This document shows positions 1 through 8,394 of a stretch of DNA of 10,663 nt, in pieces (position 1 is the stretch's first letter; each line of letters opens with the position of its first letter). This stretch comes from Clostridia bacterium. Lineage in GTDB: Bacteria > Bacillota_A > Clostridia > Christensenellales > Aristaeellaceae. The stretch spans positions 1 to 10,663 of the forward strand of contig JAFUDW010000081.1 of assembly GCA_017464225.1 (NCBI GenBank), in the 5' to 3' direction. The notes beneath the pieces are model-generated. The model was given only the letters and a program-made list of their open reading frames with translations. It was not told the origin of the DNA and did no database searches. Both the position numbers and the translations under genes were made by a program.

Positions 1-1571
1 CCGTCACCCTGGACTGGCTGAACACCTCTTCCCAGAGCGACACCGAGATCACCGTGCAGACCGTGGACGGCCTGGTGCAGTACAACAACCTGGGCCAGAT
101 GGAGCCCAAGCTGGCCGAAAGCTGGGATGTCAGCGAGGACGGCCTGACCTATACCTTCCATATCCGCCAGGACGCCAAGTGGTACACCTCCGAGGGCGCT
201 GAGTACGCTCCCGTGACCGCCAATGACTTCGTGGCCGGTTTCCATCACATGCTGGACGCCCAGGCCGGTCTGGAATGGCTGATCGACGGCATCATCGCCG
301 GCGGTACCGATTACTACGCCAACGGCGGCGCCTGGGAAGACGTAGGCTACAAGGCTGTGGATGACTACACCCTGGAAGTCACCCTGGAGAAGCCCACCTC
401 CTACTTCCTGACCATGCTGACCTACAGCTGCTTCCTGCCCATCTGCGAAGACTGGTTCCTGAGCCATGGCGGCGTGTACGGCGTGGAAGAGTATGCCGCT
501 GCTTCCGCCGACACCAACACCTACACCTACGGCATGAACACCGACGTGTCCTCCCAGGTGTACTGCGGCCCCTACCTGCTGCAGAAGCTGGTTGCCGATT
601 CCGAAATCGTCTGCGTCAAGAATCCTGAGTACTATGATGCTGACAAGATCAACATGAACAGCATCACCTGGATCTATGATAACGGCGAGAACCCCACCCA
701 GACCTACAACGACGTGGTCGCGGGCATCTATGCCGGCACCGGCCTGACCGAAGCCTCCGGCACCCTGGCCCTGGCCAAGGCTGACGGCAACTATGATAAG
801 TACGCCTATGTGTCCGACACCACCTCCACCTCCTACTTCGGCGGCCTGAACATGAATCGCGGCACCTTCGCTCTGGCCAGCGGCGCCTGCGCTTCTCCCA
901 AGACCGAGCAGCAGAAGATCGACACCCAGACCGCTATGCTGAACAAGAACTTCCGCAAGGCCGTGCTGCATGCCTTCGATAAGGGCACTGTCAACGCCAC
1001 CTCCCGCGGCGAAGATCTGAAGTACGCCAACCTGCGCAACATGTACACCCATCCCGAGTTCGTGCAGCTGGAGAACGCCGCCGTCGACCAGAACGGTCAT
1101 GAGTTCGGCGCCGGCACCATGTTCGGTGAAATGGTTCAGTACTATCTGGACGAAATGGGCGCCAAGGTTACCGTGGCCGACGCCTGCGACGGTTGGTACA
1201 ACGCCGAGGCTGCCCAGGAATACCTGGCCGCTGCCAAGGAAGAGCTGGGCGATGCCATCGTTGAATGGCCCATCCAGATCGACGTGGTTTACTACGGCGC
1301 TTCCGCTGCTCAGACCGCTCAGGCCCAGGCCTACAAGCAGGTTACCGAGAGCACCCTGGGCGCTGAGAACGTTCAGGTCAACCTGATCGAAGCCACCACG
1401 CCCGAAGATTACTACGCCTGCGGTTACCGCGCTTCCAACGGCGAAGCCGGCAACTTCGATATGTTCTACGGCTCCGGTTGGGGCCCGGACTACGGCGATC
1501 CCAACACCTATCTGAACACCTTCCTGGGCGGCGGCGCCGGCTATATGACCAAGGTCATCGGCCTGTTCTAA
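1..1571 (+). CDS. oppA: Oligopeptide ABC transporter substrate-binding protein OppA/AmiA-like, 5' partial
   Basis: This is the extracellular peptide-binding component of the importer encoded downstream. The reading frame is open from base 3, so the signal peptide and N-terminus lie outside the window; 522 residues are visible. Early residues contain TVDGLVQYNNLG, then PKLAESWDVSEDGLTYTFHIR, which is typical of family 5 solute-binding proteins (SBP_bac_5). Near the end is GSGWGPDYGDPNTYLNTFL, a signature of the AmiA/OppA branch. The protein stops only about 15 residues later (GYMTKVIGLF). Streptococcal AmiA, as I remember it, continues for roughly 100 more residues after the matching point, so this copy may lack its final segment or belong to a shorter clade. 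Codons end overwhelmingly in C or G (CTG, GGC, ACC, AAC, TAC), which suggests very high expression. It is first in an apparent operon and is separated from oppB by a strong hairpin. Confidence 0.93.
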   Translation, partial: VTLDWLNTSSQSDTEITVQTVDGLVQYNNLGQMEPKLAESWDVSEDGLTYTFHIRQDAKWYTSEGAEYAPVTANDFVAGFHHMLDAQAGLEWLIDGIIAGGTDYYANGGAWEDVGYKAVDDYTLEVTLEKPTSYFLTMLTYSCFLPICEDWFLSHGGVYGVEEYAAASADTNTYTYGMNTDVSSQVYCGPYLLQKLVADSEIVCVKNPEYYDADKINMNSITWIYDNGENPTQTYNDVVAGIYAGTGLTEASGTLALAKADGNYDKYAYVSDTTSTSYFGGLNMNRGTFALASGACASPKTEQQKIDTQTAMLNKNFRKAVLHAFDKGTVNATSRGEDLKYANLRNMYTHPEFVQLENAAVDQNGHEFGAGTMFGEMVQYYLDEMGAKVTVADACDGWYNAEAAQEYLAAAKEELGDAIVEWPIQIDVVYYGASAAQTAQAQAYKQVTESTLGAENVQVNLIEATTPEDYYACGYRASNGEAGNFDMFYGSGWGPDYGDPNTYLNTFLGGGAGYMTKVIGLF

Positions 1572-1608
1572 TTGAACAATCGCCCCCTTGCTATGCGTGA
1601 GGGATCCT

Positions 1609-1636
1609 GGGGAAGCGGTCTTCGGACCGCTTCCCC
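1609..1636 (+). promoter_or_regulatory. Intergenic RNA hairpin after oppA (mRNA stabiliser or partial attenuator)
   Basis: GGGGAAGCGGTC and GACCGCTTCCCC form a perfect 12-bp stem closed by a TTCG tetraloop, 37 bases after the oppA stop. No T-run follows (AAACGTTGC instead), so it is not a standard intrinsic terminator. Such hairpins after a substrate-binding gene commonly protect the upstream mRNA 3' end and lower expression of the permease genes; that role is inferred here. Confidence 0.8.
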
Positions 1637-1643
1637 AAACGTT

Positions 1644-1661
1644 GCTTTAATCCGTTAAAGC
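1644..1661 (+). promoter_or_regulatory. Second small inverted repeat between oppA and oppB
   Basis: GCTTTAA, a TCCG spacer and TTAAAGC form a 7-bp inverted repeat eight bases after the large hairpin and 30 bases before the oppB start. It could be a weaker RNA stem-loop or a protein-binding site. I see no convincing promoter in the surrounding 55 bases. Confidence 0.4.
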
Positions 1662-1691
1662 GCGAAATTATGTAATTAAGTTGGTGTATTC

Positions 1692-3275
1692 ATGAAAAGA
1701 TACATGGGAAAACGCATCCTGTTCTCCATCTTTTCACTGCTTGTGGTAGTGGGAACGGTCATGCTGCTGGTTTTTTCGCTGATCAACCGCAACGTGATTT
1801 TCCAGATGGACGATACATGGAATAAAAAGAGCAGCAATGACCGTACGGTATACGAATATACCATGTATTCCAAATACGGCTATTTGTACTATACGGATTA
1901 TTCGCTGTTCCTCAAGAACAAGTATGAGCCGCTGTATGGCAGTGAATATACCAAAAATGCCGATTATAAGGCCGATAAGGACGCGATCCAGAACGAAAAT
2001 ACGTATCTGGAGAACGCCTCTGTTCAGGAATTCATTGAACAGTATCAATCCAAGGGCTTCGATATCGAATATCTGACCCCCGCCCGCTCCAAATCCGGCA
2101 AAGTCAAGAGCGGCGGCAACGGCTATCTGCTGGCCGTGCAGGAAAAGAGCGTATTCCTGCGCCTGTGGGATTATATCACCCACCTCTTTACTGTGGAAAC
2201 AACGCGCGACGTCACCGATCCCGCCCTGACCGAGCGTTTTATTCGCGTGGAAAAGGATCCCTACAGCGGCTTTTTCGCCGTGGTGGGCTCCGGTACCACC
2301 CATAAATATCTGCTGTATGTCAACGGCCGTTTCCCGTTCATCCATCAGAACTTTATCCATTTGAATCTGGGTACCAGCTATACCAAGTATCGCGGCCAGG
2401 AGATCACCCAGGTGATCAACCGGCCCACCGGCGACCAGAAAAAGGTCAAAACCCAGTATCCCGCCCAGATCGGCACCGATCAGTACGTGGATACCGCCAT
2501 CGATTTCCATACCCTGACCTACAACTATAACCCCCGTACCAATACGGAGATGAAGCAGTTCCCCGATCAATATACCAGCTATACCTATCAGTACAGCGGC
2601 CCGAGCATGTTGGAGAACAGCTTTGTGGCCGGCCTGATCGCCACGATCATCGCTTATCTGCTGGGCCTGCCCCTGGGCATCCTGATGGCCCGCCATAAGG
2701 ACGGACTGCTGGATAAGATCGGCAACGGCTACATCATCTTCATCATGGCCGTGCCCTCCCTGGCCTACATCTTCCTGTTCGCCACCATCGGCACCACGCT
2801 GTTTGGCTTGCCTTATAAGTTTGCCAATGCACAGGTCAAGGCGCTGGGCTACTTCCTGCCCATCATATCGCTGTCCCTGCCCCAGATAGGCAGCCTGATG
2901 AAATGGATGCGCCGCTATATGATCGACCAGATGAACAGCGATTACGTCAAGTTTGCCCGGGCCGAGGGCCTGTCTGAGTCCGAGATCTTCCGCAAGCATA
3001 TCAGCCCCAACGCCATGATCTACCTGGTGCACGGCATCCCGGGCAGCATCCTGGGCTGTCTGACCGGCGCCATCATTACCGAGCGCGTGTACGCCCTGCC
3101 CGGCGTGGGCAACCTGCTGACCACTGCCATCAACGGTCATGATAACGGCATCATCGTGGCCTGCACGGTGTTCTATACCACCCTGTCCATTATTTCCATC
3201 ATTCTGGGCGACCTGCTGCTGGCCAAGTATGATCCGCGCATTTCGCTTACATCCAGCAAAGGAGGTGGCCGATAA
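1692..3275 (+). CDS. oppB: Oligopeptide ABC transporter permease OppB/AmiC-like with large extracytoplasmic domain
   Basis: This is one of the two membrane subunits forming the peptide channel. A transmembrane segment at about residues 9-31 is followed by about 275 residues outside the membrane, and then by the permease core from about residue 309, starting with FVAGLIATIIAYLLGLPLGI. The cytoplasmic EAA-type coupling loop that contacts the ATPases is at about 421-450 (FARAEGLSESEIFRKHISPNA), followed by ERVYALPGVGNLL. At 527 residues it is far longer than enterobacterial OppB (about 306) but close to streptococcal AmiC (about 498), which also has a large loop after the first helix. The ATG at 1692 has only a poor ribosome site (AAGTTGG), in contrast with the strong sites of the following genes. 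The stop TAA overlaps the oppC start (TAATG), so the two are probably translationally coupled. Confidence 0.95.
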   Translation: MKRYMGKRILFSIFSLLVVVGTVMLLVFSLINRNVIFQMDDTWNKKSSNDRTVYEYTMYSKYGYLYYTDYSLFLKNKYEPLYGSEYTKNADYKADKDAIQNENTYLENASVQEFIEQYQSKGFDIEYLTPARSKSGKVKSGGNGYLLAVQEKSVFLRLWDYITHLFTVETTRDVTDPALTERFIRVEKDPYSGFFAVVGSGTTHKYLLYVNGRFPFIHQNFIHLNLGTSYTKYRGQEITQVINRPTGDQKKVKTQYPAQIGTDQYVDTAIDFHTLTYNYNPRTNTEMKQFPDQYTSYTYQYSGPSMLENSFVAGLIATIIAYLLGLPLGILMARHKDGLLDKIGNGYIIFIMAVPSLAYIFLFATIGTTLFGLPYKFANAQVKALGYFLPIISLSLPQIGSLMKWMRRYMIDQMNSDYVKFARAEGLSESEIFRKHISPNAMIYLVHGIPGSILGCLTGAIITERVYALPGVGNLLTTAINGHDNGIIVACTVFYTTLSIISIILGDLLLAKYDPRISLTSSKGGGR

Positions 3276-4225
3276 TGAGCGATATCACCAGCAAGGATTT
3301 CCAGTTTATCGATATCAACGCTATCCAGGCCGAAAAAATCACCGCGCCCCGTTACAGCTACTGGGCCAGCGTGTTCCGCGTATTTTTCCGCAAAAAGATC
3401 AACATCGTGCTGATCATCCTCTTTGTGCTGCTGATCGCCAGCAGCTTCATCATCCCGGCTTTTGCGCCCTATAATCCCTACGAAAACGTAACCAATGCCA
3501 AGACCTTCAACCTGAGCCCCAAGGCCGCCATGGATTACTTCGGCGGGTTCAGCTTCAAATGGATCCTGGGCTCCGGCGGCATGGGCAACAGCATCTTTTA
3601 CGGCATCATGTCCTCAGCCCGCACCAGCCTGATCCTGGCCGTGATCTGCGCCGCCATCAACATGACCATCGGCATTATCCTGGGCGCGGTGTGGGGCTAC
3701 AGCAAGCGTTTTGACCAGGTCATGCTGGTGATCTACAACATCATCGCCAACGTGCCCTACATCCTGCTGATCACCGTGCTGGTGTATATCATCGGCTCCG
3801 GCTTCTGGAGCTTCGTGTTTGCCCTGACGGTCACCGGCTGGCTGGGCATCGCCTACTTCTTCCGTACCCAGGTGCTGATCATCCGCGACCGGGAATACAG
3901 CCTGGCTTCCCGCTGCCTGGGCACGCCCATTCCCCGCATGATCAGCAAAAACATCCTGCCATTCCTCACTTCCGTCACCGTGACCCTGCTGGCCACCGAG
4001 CTGCCCAGCTACATCAGCATGGAAGTGTTCCTCTCCTATATTGGCGCAGGCCTGAGCGCTGACGTGCCCTCCCTGGGCCGCATGATCCAGGAGGCCCAGA
4101 GCGCCTTCCTGACCTATCCCTGGGAGTTTTGGCCGCCGGTGGCCATTGCCGCCGCCATCACCATCATCCTGTACGTTCTGGGACAGAACCTGGCCGACGC
4201 CAGCGACCCCAGGACGCATATGTAA
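3275..4225 (+). CDS. oppC: Oligopeptide ABC transporter permease OppC/AmiD-like
   Basis: This is the second channel-forming permease and the partner of OppB. Its 316 residues match the usual OppC/AmiD length. A cytoplasmic N-terminal tail of about 40 residues leads to the first membrane segment (about 43-64, INIVLIILFVLLIASSFIIP). Next come an extracytoplasmic stretch and the binding-protein-dependent permease core, with further helices from about residue 110. The ATPase-coupling loop is visible in REYSLASRCLGTPIPRMISKNILP (about residues 208-231), followed by LSYIGAGL. The start ATG overlaps the oppB stop by one base, and a near-perfect ribosome site AAAGGAGGTGG lies inside the end of oppB. 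The gene ends 12 bases before oppD, with another strong site (AAGGAGG) in the gap. Confidence 0.96.
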   Translation: MSDITSKDFQFIDINAIQAEKITAPRYSYWASVFRVFFRKKINIVLIILFVLLIASSFIIPAFAPYNPYENVTNAKTFNLSPKAAMDYFGGFSFKWILGSGGMGNSIFYGIMSSARTSLILAVICAAINMTIGIILGAVWGYSKRFDQVMLVIYNIIANVPYILLITVLVYIIGSGFWSFVFALTVTGWLGIAYFFRTQVLIIRDREYSLASRCLGTPIPRMISKNILPFLTSVTVTLLATELPSYISMEVFLSYIGAGLSADVPSLGRMIQEAQSAFLTYPWEFWPPVAIAAAITIILYVLGQNLADASDPRTHM

Positions 4226-4237
4226 GGAGGAGCCGAC

Positions 4238-6037
4238 ATGTCTGAGAACGAGAGCAAAAAGGTCCTCCTGTCGCTGCGGAACGTCAGCGTGAAATTCAAC
4301 GTGCGCGGCCGCATCCTGACGGCTATCCGCAACGTTTCCCTGGATATTTACGAAAATGAGTCCATCGCCATTGTGGGCGAATCGGGCTCGGGCAAATCGG
4401 TGCTGACCAAGACCTTCGCGGGCATGCTGGACAGCAACGGCTTTATCCCCGAGGGCAGCATCATCTATTCTGATGACGAACTGTCCACCACCCGCGTGCA
4501 GCTCACCGCCGCCAACCGCCGCACGCTGAAGCGCGCCAGCAATATGCTGAATCAGCTTTCGGTGCTGGAGCGCGGCGCGGCCGAATATAAGCAGATCTTG
4601 GCCAAAGAAGCCGAAATGAAGCACAAAAAATCCCTTTCCGTGGAGGAAGAGGAAAAGTTTGACGCCGACCTCAAAGCCATCCGGGACGGCATTGTGGATA
4701 CCAACAACTACATGCAGACCCTGGATAAGCACAATAAAGAGGATCAGCAGGAAATTGCCAAATGCCAGCAAAAGCTGGCCGCCCTGGCCGATCAGGAAAA
4801 AACGCTGATTGCCCGGAAGGACGAAACCGTGAAGGCCCGCGCCGCCGCCTACCAGGCGGACGCCTCCCATACCCGGGACGACCAGACGCTGGCCGAGCTC
4901 AAGGCCCAGCGCGAAAAGAAGATTGCCCAGCCCGACAACATGGGCAATCCCCACGGACTGAGCGACGCCGTGATCGAGCGGAACAAAATCCTGGCATATG
5001 AAATCCTGCTGTCCATCGGCCGCTATCCCATGACCTCCCAGCTCAAATTCATGCGTATCCTGAAAAAGGCCTTCCGGGATGCCATGCTGGTGGGCGAGGA
5101 TCTGCGCGATTTGGGCGTGCTCAACCGCATTTTTCAGACCTGCGTGTTCTATGTGCAGTTCCGCCAGCTGGACACCCAAAAGAATGAAGTGGTGGGCTAC
5201 GCCATCATTGACTGCGCCCATGTGAAATATACCAACGACTGGCAGCAGATCCGCGGCTGCCGCATCGCCACGGTGTTCCAGGATCCCATGACCAGTCTGA
5301 ACCCGGTCATCACCATCGGCAAGCAGATCATGACCGTGATCCTCAAGCATCAAAAGTGCAGCCAGGCCGAAGCCCGCAAGCGCACCATCGAAATCATGGG
5401 CAAGGTGGGCATTCCTGATCCCGAAACCCGTTTTGATGATTATCCCTTCCAGTATTCGGGCGGCATGCGCCAGCGCATCGTGATAGCCATCGCCCTTTCC
5501 TGCCAGCCCAAAATCCTGATCTGCGACGAGCCTACCACGGCATTGGACGTGACCATCCAGGCCCAGATTATCCGCCTGATTAAGGATCTGCAGAAGGAGC
5601 TGGGCTTTACCACCGTGTATATCACCCATGACCTGGGCGTGGTGGCCAATGTGGCCGAGCGCGTGGCCGTGCTGTATGCCGGTCAGATCATCGAACTGGG
5701 CACGGTGGAGGATATCTTCTACGATCCCAGGCATCCCTACACCTGGGCGCTGCTTTCTTCCCTGCCCCAGCTGACCGAAAAGGGAACCGACCTGTTTTCC
5801 ATCCCTGGCACGCCGCCTTCCCTGTATAACAAGATCATCGGCGATGCCTTTGCCCCCCGCAACCAGTACGCCATGGCCATCGACCTCAAGGAGGAGCCGC
5901 CCATGTTCCAGGTGAGCGATACCCATTACGCCAAGACCTGGCTGCTGGATCCCCGGTCGCCTAAGACCGAGGCGCCCAAGAATATCCAGAACCTGCACGA
6001 AAAAATGGTCAAGATCTATGGCGATTTTGAGGATTGA
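4238..6037 (+). CDS. oppD: Oligopeptide ABC transporter ATPase OppD/AmiE-like with ~245-residue internal insertion
   Basis: This is one of the two ATPases that energise peptide import. All nucleotide-binding motifs are intact: Walker A GESGSGKS at 47-54, Q-loop [10 protein letters not shown] with Q348, signature YSGGMRQR at 406-413, Walker B ICDEP with D430-E431, and the switch histidine H464 in THDLGVV. The C-terminal oligopeptide-transporter extension is present ([21 protein letters not shown], then [16 protein letters not shown]), closest to AmiE in memory. The cysteines often found in this extension in OppD are absent. The protein is 599 residues instead of about 350. The excess lies between Walker A and the Q-loop, roughly residues 80-328, and is charged and largely helical, with coiled-coil character at about 95-235. 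The ATG has an AAGGAGG site eight bases upstream. The reading frame, codon use and flanking motifs are undisturbed, so this is a genuine insertion rather than a frameshift. Confidence 0.94.
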   Translation: MSENESKKVLLSLRNVSVKFNVRGRILTAIRNVSLDIYENESIAIVGESGSGKSVLTKTFAGMLDSNGFIPEGSIIYSDDELSTTRVQLTAANRRTLKRASNMLNQLSVLERGAAEYKQILAKEAEMKHKKSLSVEEEEKFDADLKAIRDGIVDTNNYMQTLDKHNKEDQQEIAKCQQKLAALADQEKTLIARKDETVKARAAAYQADASHTRDDQTLAELKAQREKKIAQPDNMGNPHGLSDAVIERNKILAYEILLSIGRYPMTSQLKFMRILKKAFRDAMLVGEDLRDLGVLNRIFQTCVFYVQFRQLDTQKNEVVGYAIIDCAHVKYTNDWQQIRGCRIATVFQDPMTSLNPVITIGKQIMTVILKHQKCSQAEARKRTIEIMGKVGIPDPETRFDDYPFQYSGGMRQRIVIAIALSCQPKILICDEPTTALDVTIQAQIIRLIKDLQKELGFTTVYITHDLGVVANVAERVAVLYAGQIIELGTVEDIFYDPRHPYTWALLSSLPQLTEKGTDLFSIPGTPPSLYNKIIGDAFAPRNQYAMAIDLKEEPPMFQVSDTHYAKTWLLDPRSPKTEAPKNIQNLHEKMVKIYGDFED

Positions 6038-6048
6038 GGAGAGTAAGC

Positions 6049-6999
6049 ATGGAAAATAACAGCAATCGTGAAGTTCTGCTTTCTGTCCAGAATCTGGATG
6101 TGGTTTTCAAGCAGGGAAAAAACAGCTTTAAGGCTGTCAGCGACGTAAGCTTTGATATCTATAAGGGCGAAACGCTGTCCCTGGTGGGCGAAAGCGGATC
6201 GGGCAAAACCACCATTGGCCGCGCCATTGTGCGCATCAATCCGTGCAGCAACGGCGCCATCTATTTTAAGGGTGAAAAAATCAGCGGCAAACTGCCCCGC
6301 AAGAAGGACCGCGAGGTGATCCGTAAAATCCAGATGGTGTTCCAGGATCCCGCGGCCTCCCTGAACGAGCGCGCCACCATTGAATATATCATTTCCGAAG
6401 GTCTGTATAATTTTCGCCTGTTTAAGGACGAAAAAGACCGCATGCGCAAGGTGGAGCAGGCCATTAACGAGGTGGGCCTGCTGCCGGAGCACCTGACCCG
6501 TTATCCCCATGAATTTTCCGGCGGTCAGCGCCAGCGCGTGGGCCTGGCCCGTTCCATTGTGATGGAGCCTGAACTCATCGTGGCCGACGAACCCATTTCA
6601 GCCTTGGACGTATCCATCCGCGCCCAGGTGCTGAACCTGCTCAAAAAGTTCCAGCGCGAGCGCGGCCTGACCTACCTGTTCATTGCCCATGATCTGTCCA
6701 TCGTGCGCTTTATCAGTGATCGCATTGTGGTCATTTACAAGGGCCGGATCATGGAGGTGGCCGAGACCGAGGAACTGTTCAAGTATCCGCTCCATCCCTA
6801 TACGCATTCGCTGATGAGCGCTATCCCCATTCCTGATCCCATCCTGGAAAAGAAAAAGAAGCTGTTTGTATATACGCCCCGGGAATATGATGAAAGCGGC
6901 GAACAGCCCAAGCTGGCCGATATCGGCAACGGTCATATGGTGTATGGCAACTCCCAGGAGATTGCGCAATACAAGGCCATCCGCTTCGGAAAGGAATAA
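6049..6999 (+). CDS. oppF: Oligopeptide ABC transporter ATPase OppF/AmiF-like
   Basis: This is the second ATPase, expected to pair with OppD under the OppB/OppC channel. Its 316 residues match normal OppF/AmiF length. Motifs in order: Walker A GESGSGKT at 47-54, Q-loop [13 protein letters not shown] with Q99, signature [14 protein letters not shown] from 156, Walker B VADEP with D180-E181, D-loop SALDV, and switch histidine H214 in IAHDLSIV. It has no insertion in the Walker A to Q-loop region, unlike its partner. I chose ATG 6049 because AGGAGA lies six bases upstream; an in-frame TTG at 6034 overlaps the oppD stop and would put the ribosome site inside the gene. It is the last gene of the operon, followed at once by an intrinsic terminator. 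Confidence 0.96.
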   Translation: MENNSNREVLLSVQNLDVVFKQGKNSFKAVSDVSFDIYKGETLSLVGESGSGKTTIGRAIVRINPCSNGAIYFKGEKISGKLPRKKDREVIRKIQMVFQDPAASLNERATIEYIISEGLYNFRLFKDEKDRMRKVEQAINEVGLLPEHLTRYPHEFSGGQRQRVGLARSIVMEPELIVADEPISALDVSIRAQVLNLLKKFQRERGLTYLFIAHDLSIVRFISDRIVVIYKGRIMEVAETEELFKYPLHPYTHSLMSAIPIPDPILEKKKKLFVYTPREYDESGEQPKLADIGNGHMVYGNSQEIAQYKAIRFGKE

Positions 7000-7006
7000 T
7001 GCCAAT

Positions 7007-7038
7007 AAAAAGACTGCCCCTGCGCGGCAGCCTTTTTT
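7007..7038 (+). terminator. Intrinsic terminator of the opp operon
   Basis: AAAAAG, an unpaired A, CTGCC (7014-7018), a 7-base loop, GGCAG (7026-7030), C, then CTTTTTT. The GC stem is extended by A-T pairs and ends in six T residues, a standard rho-independent terminator eight bases after the oppF stop. Confidence 0.88.
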
Positions 7039-7057
7039 GAAAGAGAGGAAAACATCC

Positions 7058-8272
7058 TTGTTTAAGGACAAAAAGAACGTCCTCCGCCTGATGGGTTTTA
7101 TCGCTGCTGTCGCTGTGGCAATTTATGCCTTTACCAGCGGCATACTAAGCGTCGGGCATAAGGAGCCTGGCTACTATGACGTTGGCCTGACTGCCGAGGG
7201 CAGCGCCATGCTGTACGGCAGCGGCGTGCATCTGCTGGCATATGCGGAGGGCGGCAGCAGCCAAGTACGCATGACGCTGAACGAGACGCAAAAAGCCTTT
7301 ACCGCCGCGCTGCTGCATGCCTGGCAGCTGCTGGATGCCCGCCAGACTTATGCGGGAATCAATAACCTTGCCGTACTCAACCAGGCGGATGGAGCGCCGG
7401 TACGGATTGGTGAAACGCTGTACGGCATCCTGAATGATGCCTTGGAGCGCACTCAGCGCGGAGAAGGCTACACCCTGTTTTCGGGTATGCTGCATCAGGA
7501 ATGGACAACGCTGCGGTATCTGGATGAACCGGATCAATATGATCCGCTGCTTAATTCGCAGGAAGCGGCGCTGATGGCCGATATGGCCCGGCTGACGGCT
7601 GATCCGGGGTCTTTCAGACTGACGCTTACGGCGCCGGATACGGCAAGCTTTTCGGTTTCAGCGGAATGCCGTGATTTTATGGAGCAGCAGGCCATCGATG
7701 CACCGCTGCTGGATCTGAACCTGCTGCGGGATGCCTATCTGCTGGAACTCACGGCGGACGGACTGCGGGAACAGGGGTACGCAGCGGGCTATTTGTACAG
7801 CGAAAGCGGCTATTCCCTATGGCTGGAAAGCGCAGGCGATATGCGCTATGACCTGTACGGCCTGGCCGAAAGTGGTGTCAAAGCCATCGGCACATTGACC
7901 GTGCCCGCGCCGGCTGCCTACTGCCAATTTACCGCCTTTCCGTTGGATGGGGAGCGCTATGGCTATTATACGGTGGAAGCAAACGGCCGTCAGTATCGGC
8001 GCCATGCGTATATCAATCCGGCTGACGGGGACTATGCCGGCGTGCTGATGACAGCGGGCTTGGGTTCAGGCAGTGCTTCGCTGGCCGATCTGGGCTATGC
8101 CATGGCGGTAATCAATACGCTGCCTGGACAGGAAGCGGTGGAAGCGTACCTTGGCGGCTTGCCGGAGGATATCGCTGCCTTCTATACGCTGCAGGACAAT
8201 GAAACCACGGTTTATACAAACGCCGCCGCACAATTAAAATTATATAAGGACAGCGGGTATTCAATCCATTAA
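7058..8272 (+). CDS. Membrane-anchored, divergent ApbE-like (FMN transferase-like) protein
   Basis: Tentative assignment. From TTG 7058 the protein has 404 residues, with one membrane anchor at about 11-32 (LMGFIAAVAVAIYAFTSG) and the rest probably outside. The order of weak motifs resembles FAD:protein FMN transferase ApbE. INNLAVLNQADGAPVRIGETL (about 100-120) matches the S-E-I..LN region. DLNLLRDAYLLELTADGLREQGY (about 219) matches the DLGGIAKGYA helix. RRHAYINPADG (H316) matches H-I-DPRTG, and SLADLGYAMAVI (D344) matches the metal-binding ADALSTA motif. Key residues differ: KGYA is RDAY, the glycine-rich GGN is ESGYS, and the conserved S/T after the Asp is missing, so it may be catalytically inactive. 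TTG is preferred because AGAGAGGAA lies just upstream; upstream in-frame ATGs fall inside oppF and the terminator. No promoter is evident in the 20-base gap, so readthrough or an upstream internal promoter is needed. Confidence 0.55.
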   Translation: MFKDKKNVLRLMGFIAAVAVAIYAFTSGILSVGHKEPGYYDVGLTAEGSAMLYGSGVHLLAYAEGGSSQVRMTLNETQKAFTAALLHAWQLLDARQTYAGINNLAVLNQADGAPVRIGETLYGILNDALERTQRGEGYTLFSGMLHQEWTTLRYLDEPDQYDPLLNSQEAALMADMARLTADPGSFRLTLTAPDTASFSVSAECRDFMEQQAIDAPLLDLNLLRDAYLLELTADGLREQGYAAGYLYSESGYSLWLESAGDMRYDLYGLAESGVKAIGTLTVPAPAAYCQFTAFPLDGERYGYYTVEANGRQYRRHAYINPADGDYAGVLMTAGLGSGSASLADLGYAMAVINTLPGQEAVEAYLGGLPEDIAAFYTLQDNETTVYTNAAAQLKLYKDSGYSIH

Positions 8273-8326
8273 AGCCAGGGCATTCCCCCTTGTGCCGCCC
8301 GCTATAACAATTTCCAAGAAAAACCA

Positions 8327-8355
8327 TTGACAATTCTTTGCTTTTCTGTTATACT
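8327..8355 (+). promoter_or_regulatory. Consensus sigma-A promoter for the tRNA-Ser pair
   Basis: A perfect -35 TTGACA (8327-8332), a 17-base spacer and -10 TATACT (8350-8355), with an extended -10 TG at 8347-8348. It lies about 40 bases upstream of the first tRNA and has no open reading frame directly downstream, so it almost certainly drives stable RNA synthesis. Confidence 0.9.
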
Positions 8356-8394
8356 ATTTTAGCAATTCGGTAAAAGGCTGTCTGAAGCCTATGC

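Noticed and set aside
1637..1691. Promoter between oppA and oppB
   Set aside because: TTGCTT is followed by TATGTA or TGTAAT only at spacings of 21 or more bases. No pair has acceptable spacing and match.
1734..3140. A 468-codon open frame on the - strand across oppB
   Set aside because: Same artefact as above: low-complexity G/H/Q/D-rich translation, no ribosome site or motif, and fully antisense to a well-supported permease.
3614..5998. A 794-codon open frame on the - strand across oppC and oppD
   Set aside because: It is antisense to two genes with intact conserved motifs. Its residues are rich in Gly, His, Gln, Ala and Leu, as expected from the complement of strongly C/G-ending codons, and no domain is recognisable. 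It is a codon-bias artefact.
6034..6048. Upstream TTG start for oppF
   Set aside because: It overlaps the oppD stop codon and would place the AGGAGA ribosome site within the coding sequence; ATG 6049 is ideally spaced.
6866..7057. N-terminal extension of the ApbE-like gene into oppF
   Set aside because: The extension is out of frame with oppF, crosses the intrinsic terminator, and has low-complexity residues; the membrane anchor begins just after TTG 7058.
8247..8303. Terminator after the ApbE-like gene (AGCGGG ... CCCGCT)
   Set aside because: The 6-bp arms are over 40 bases apart, overlap the coding end, and no T-run follows.
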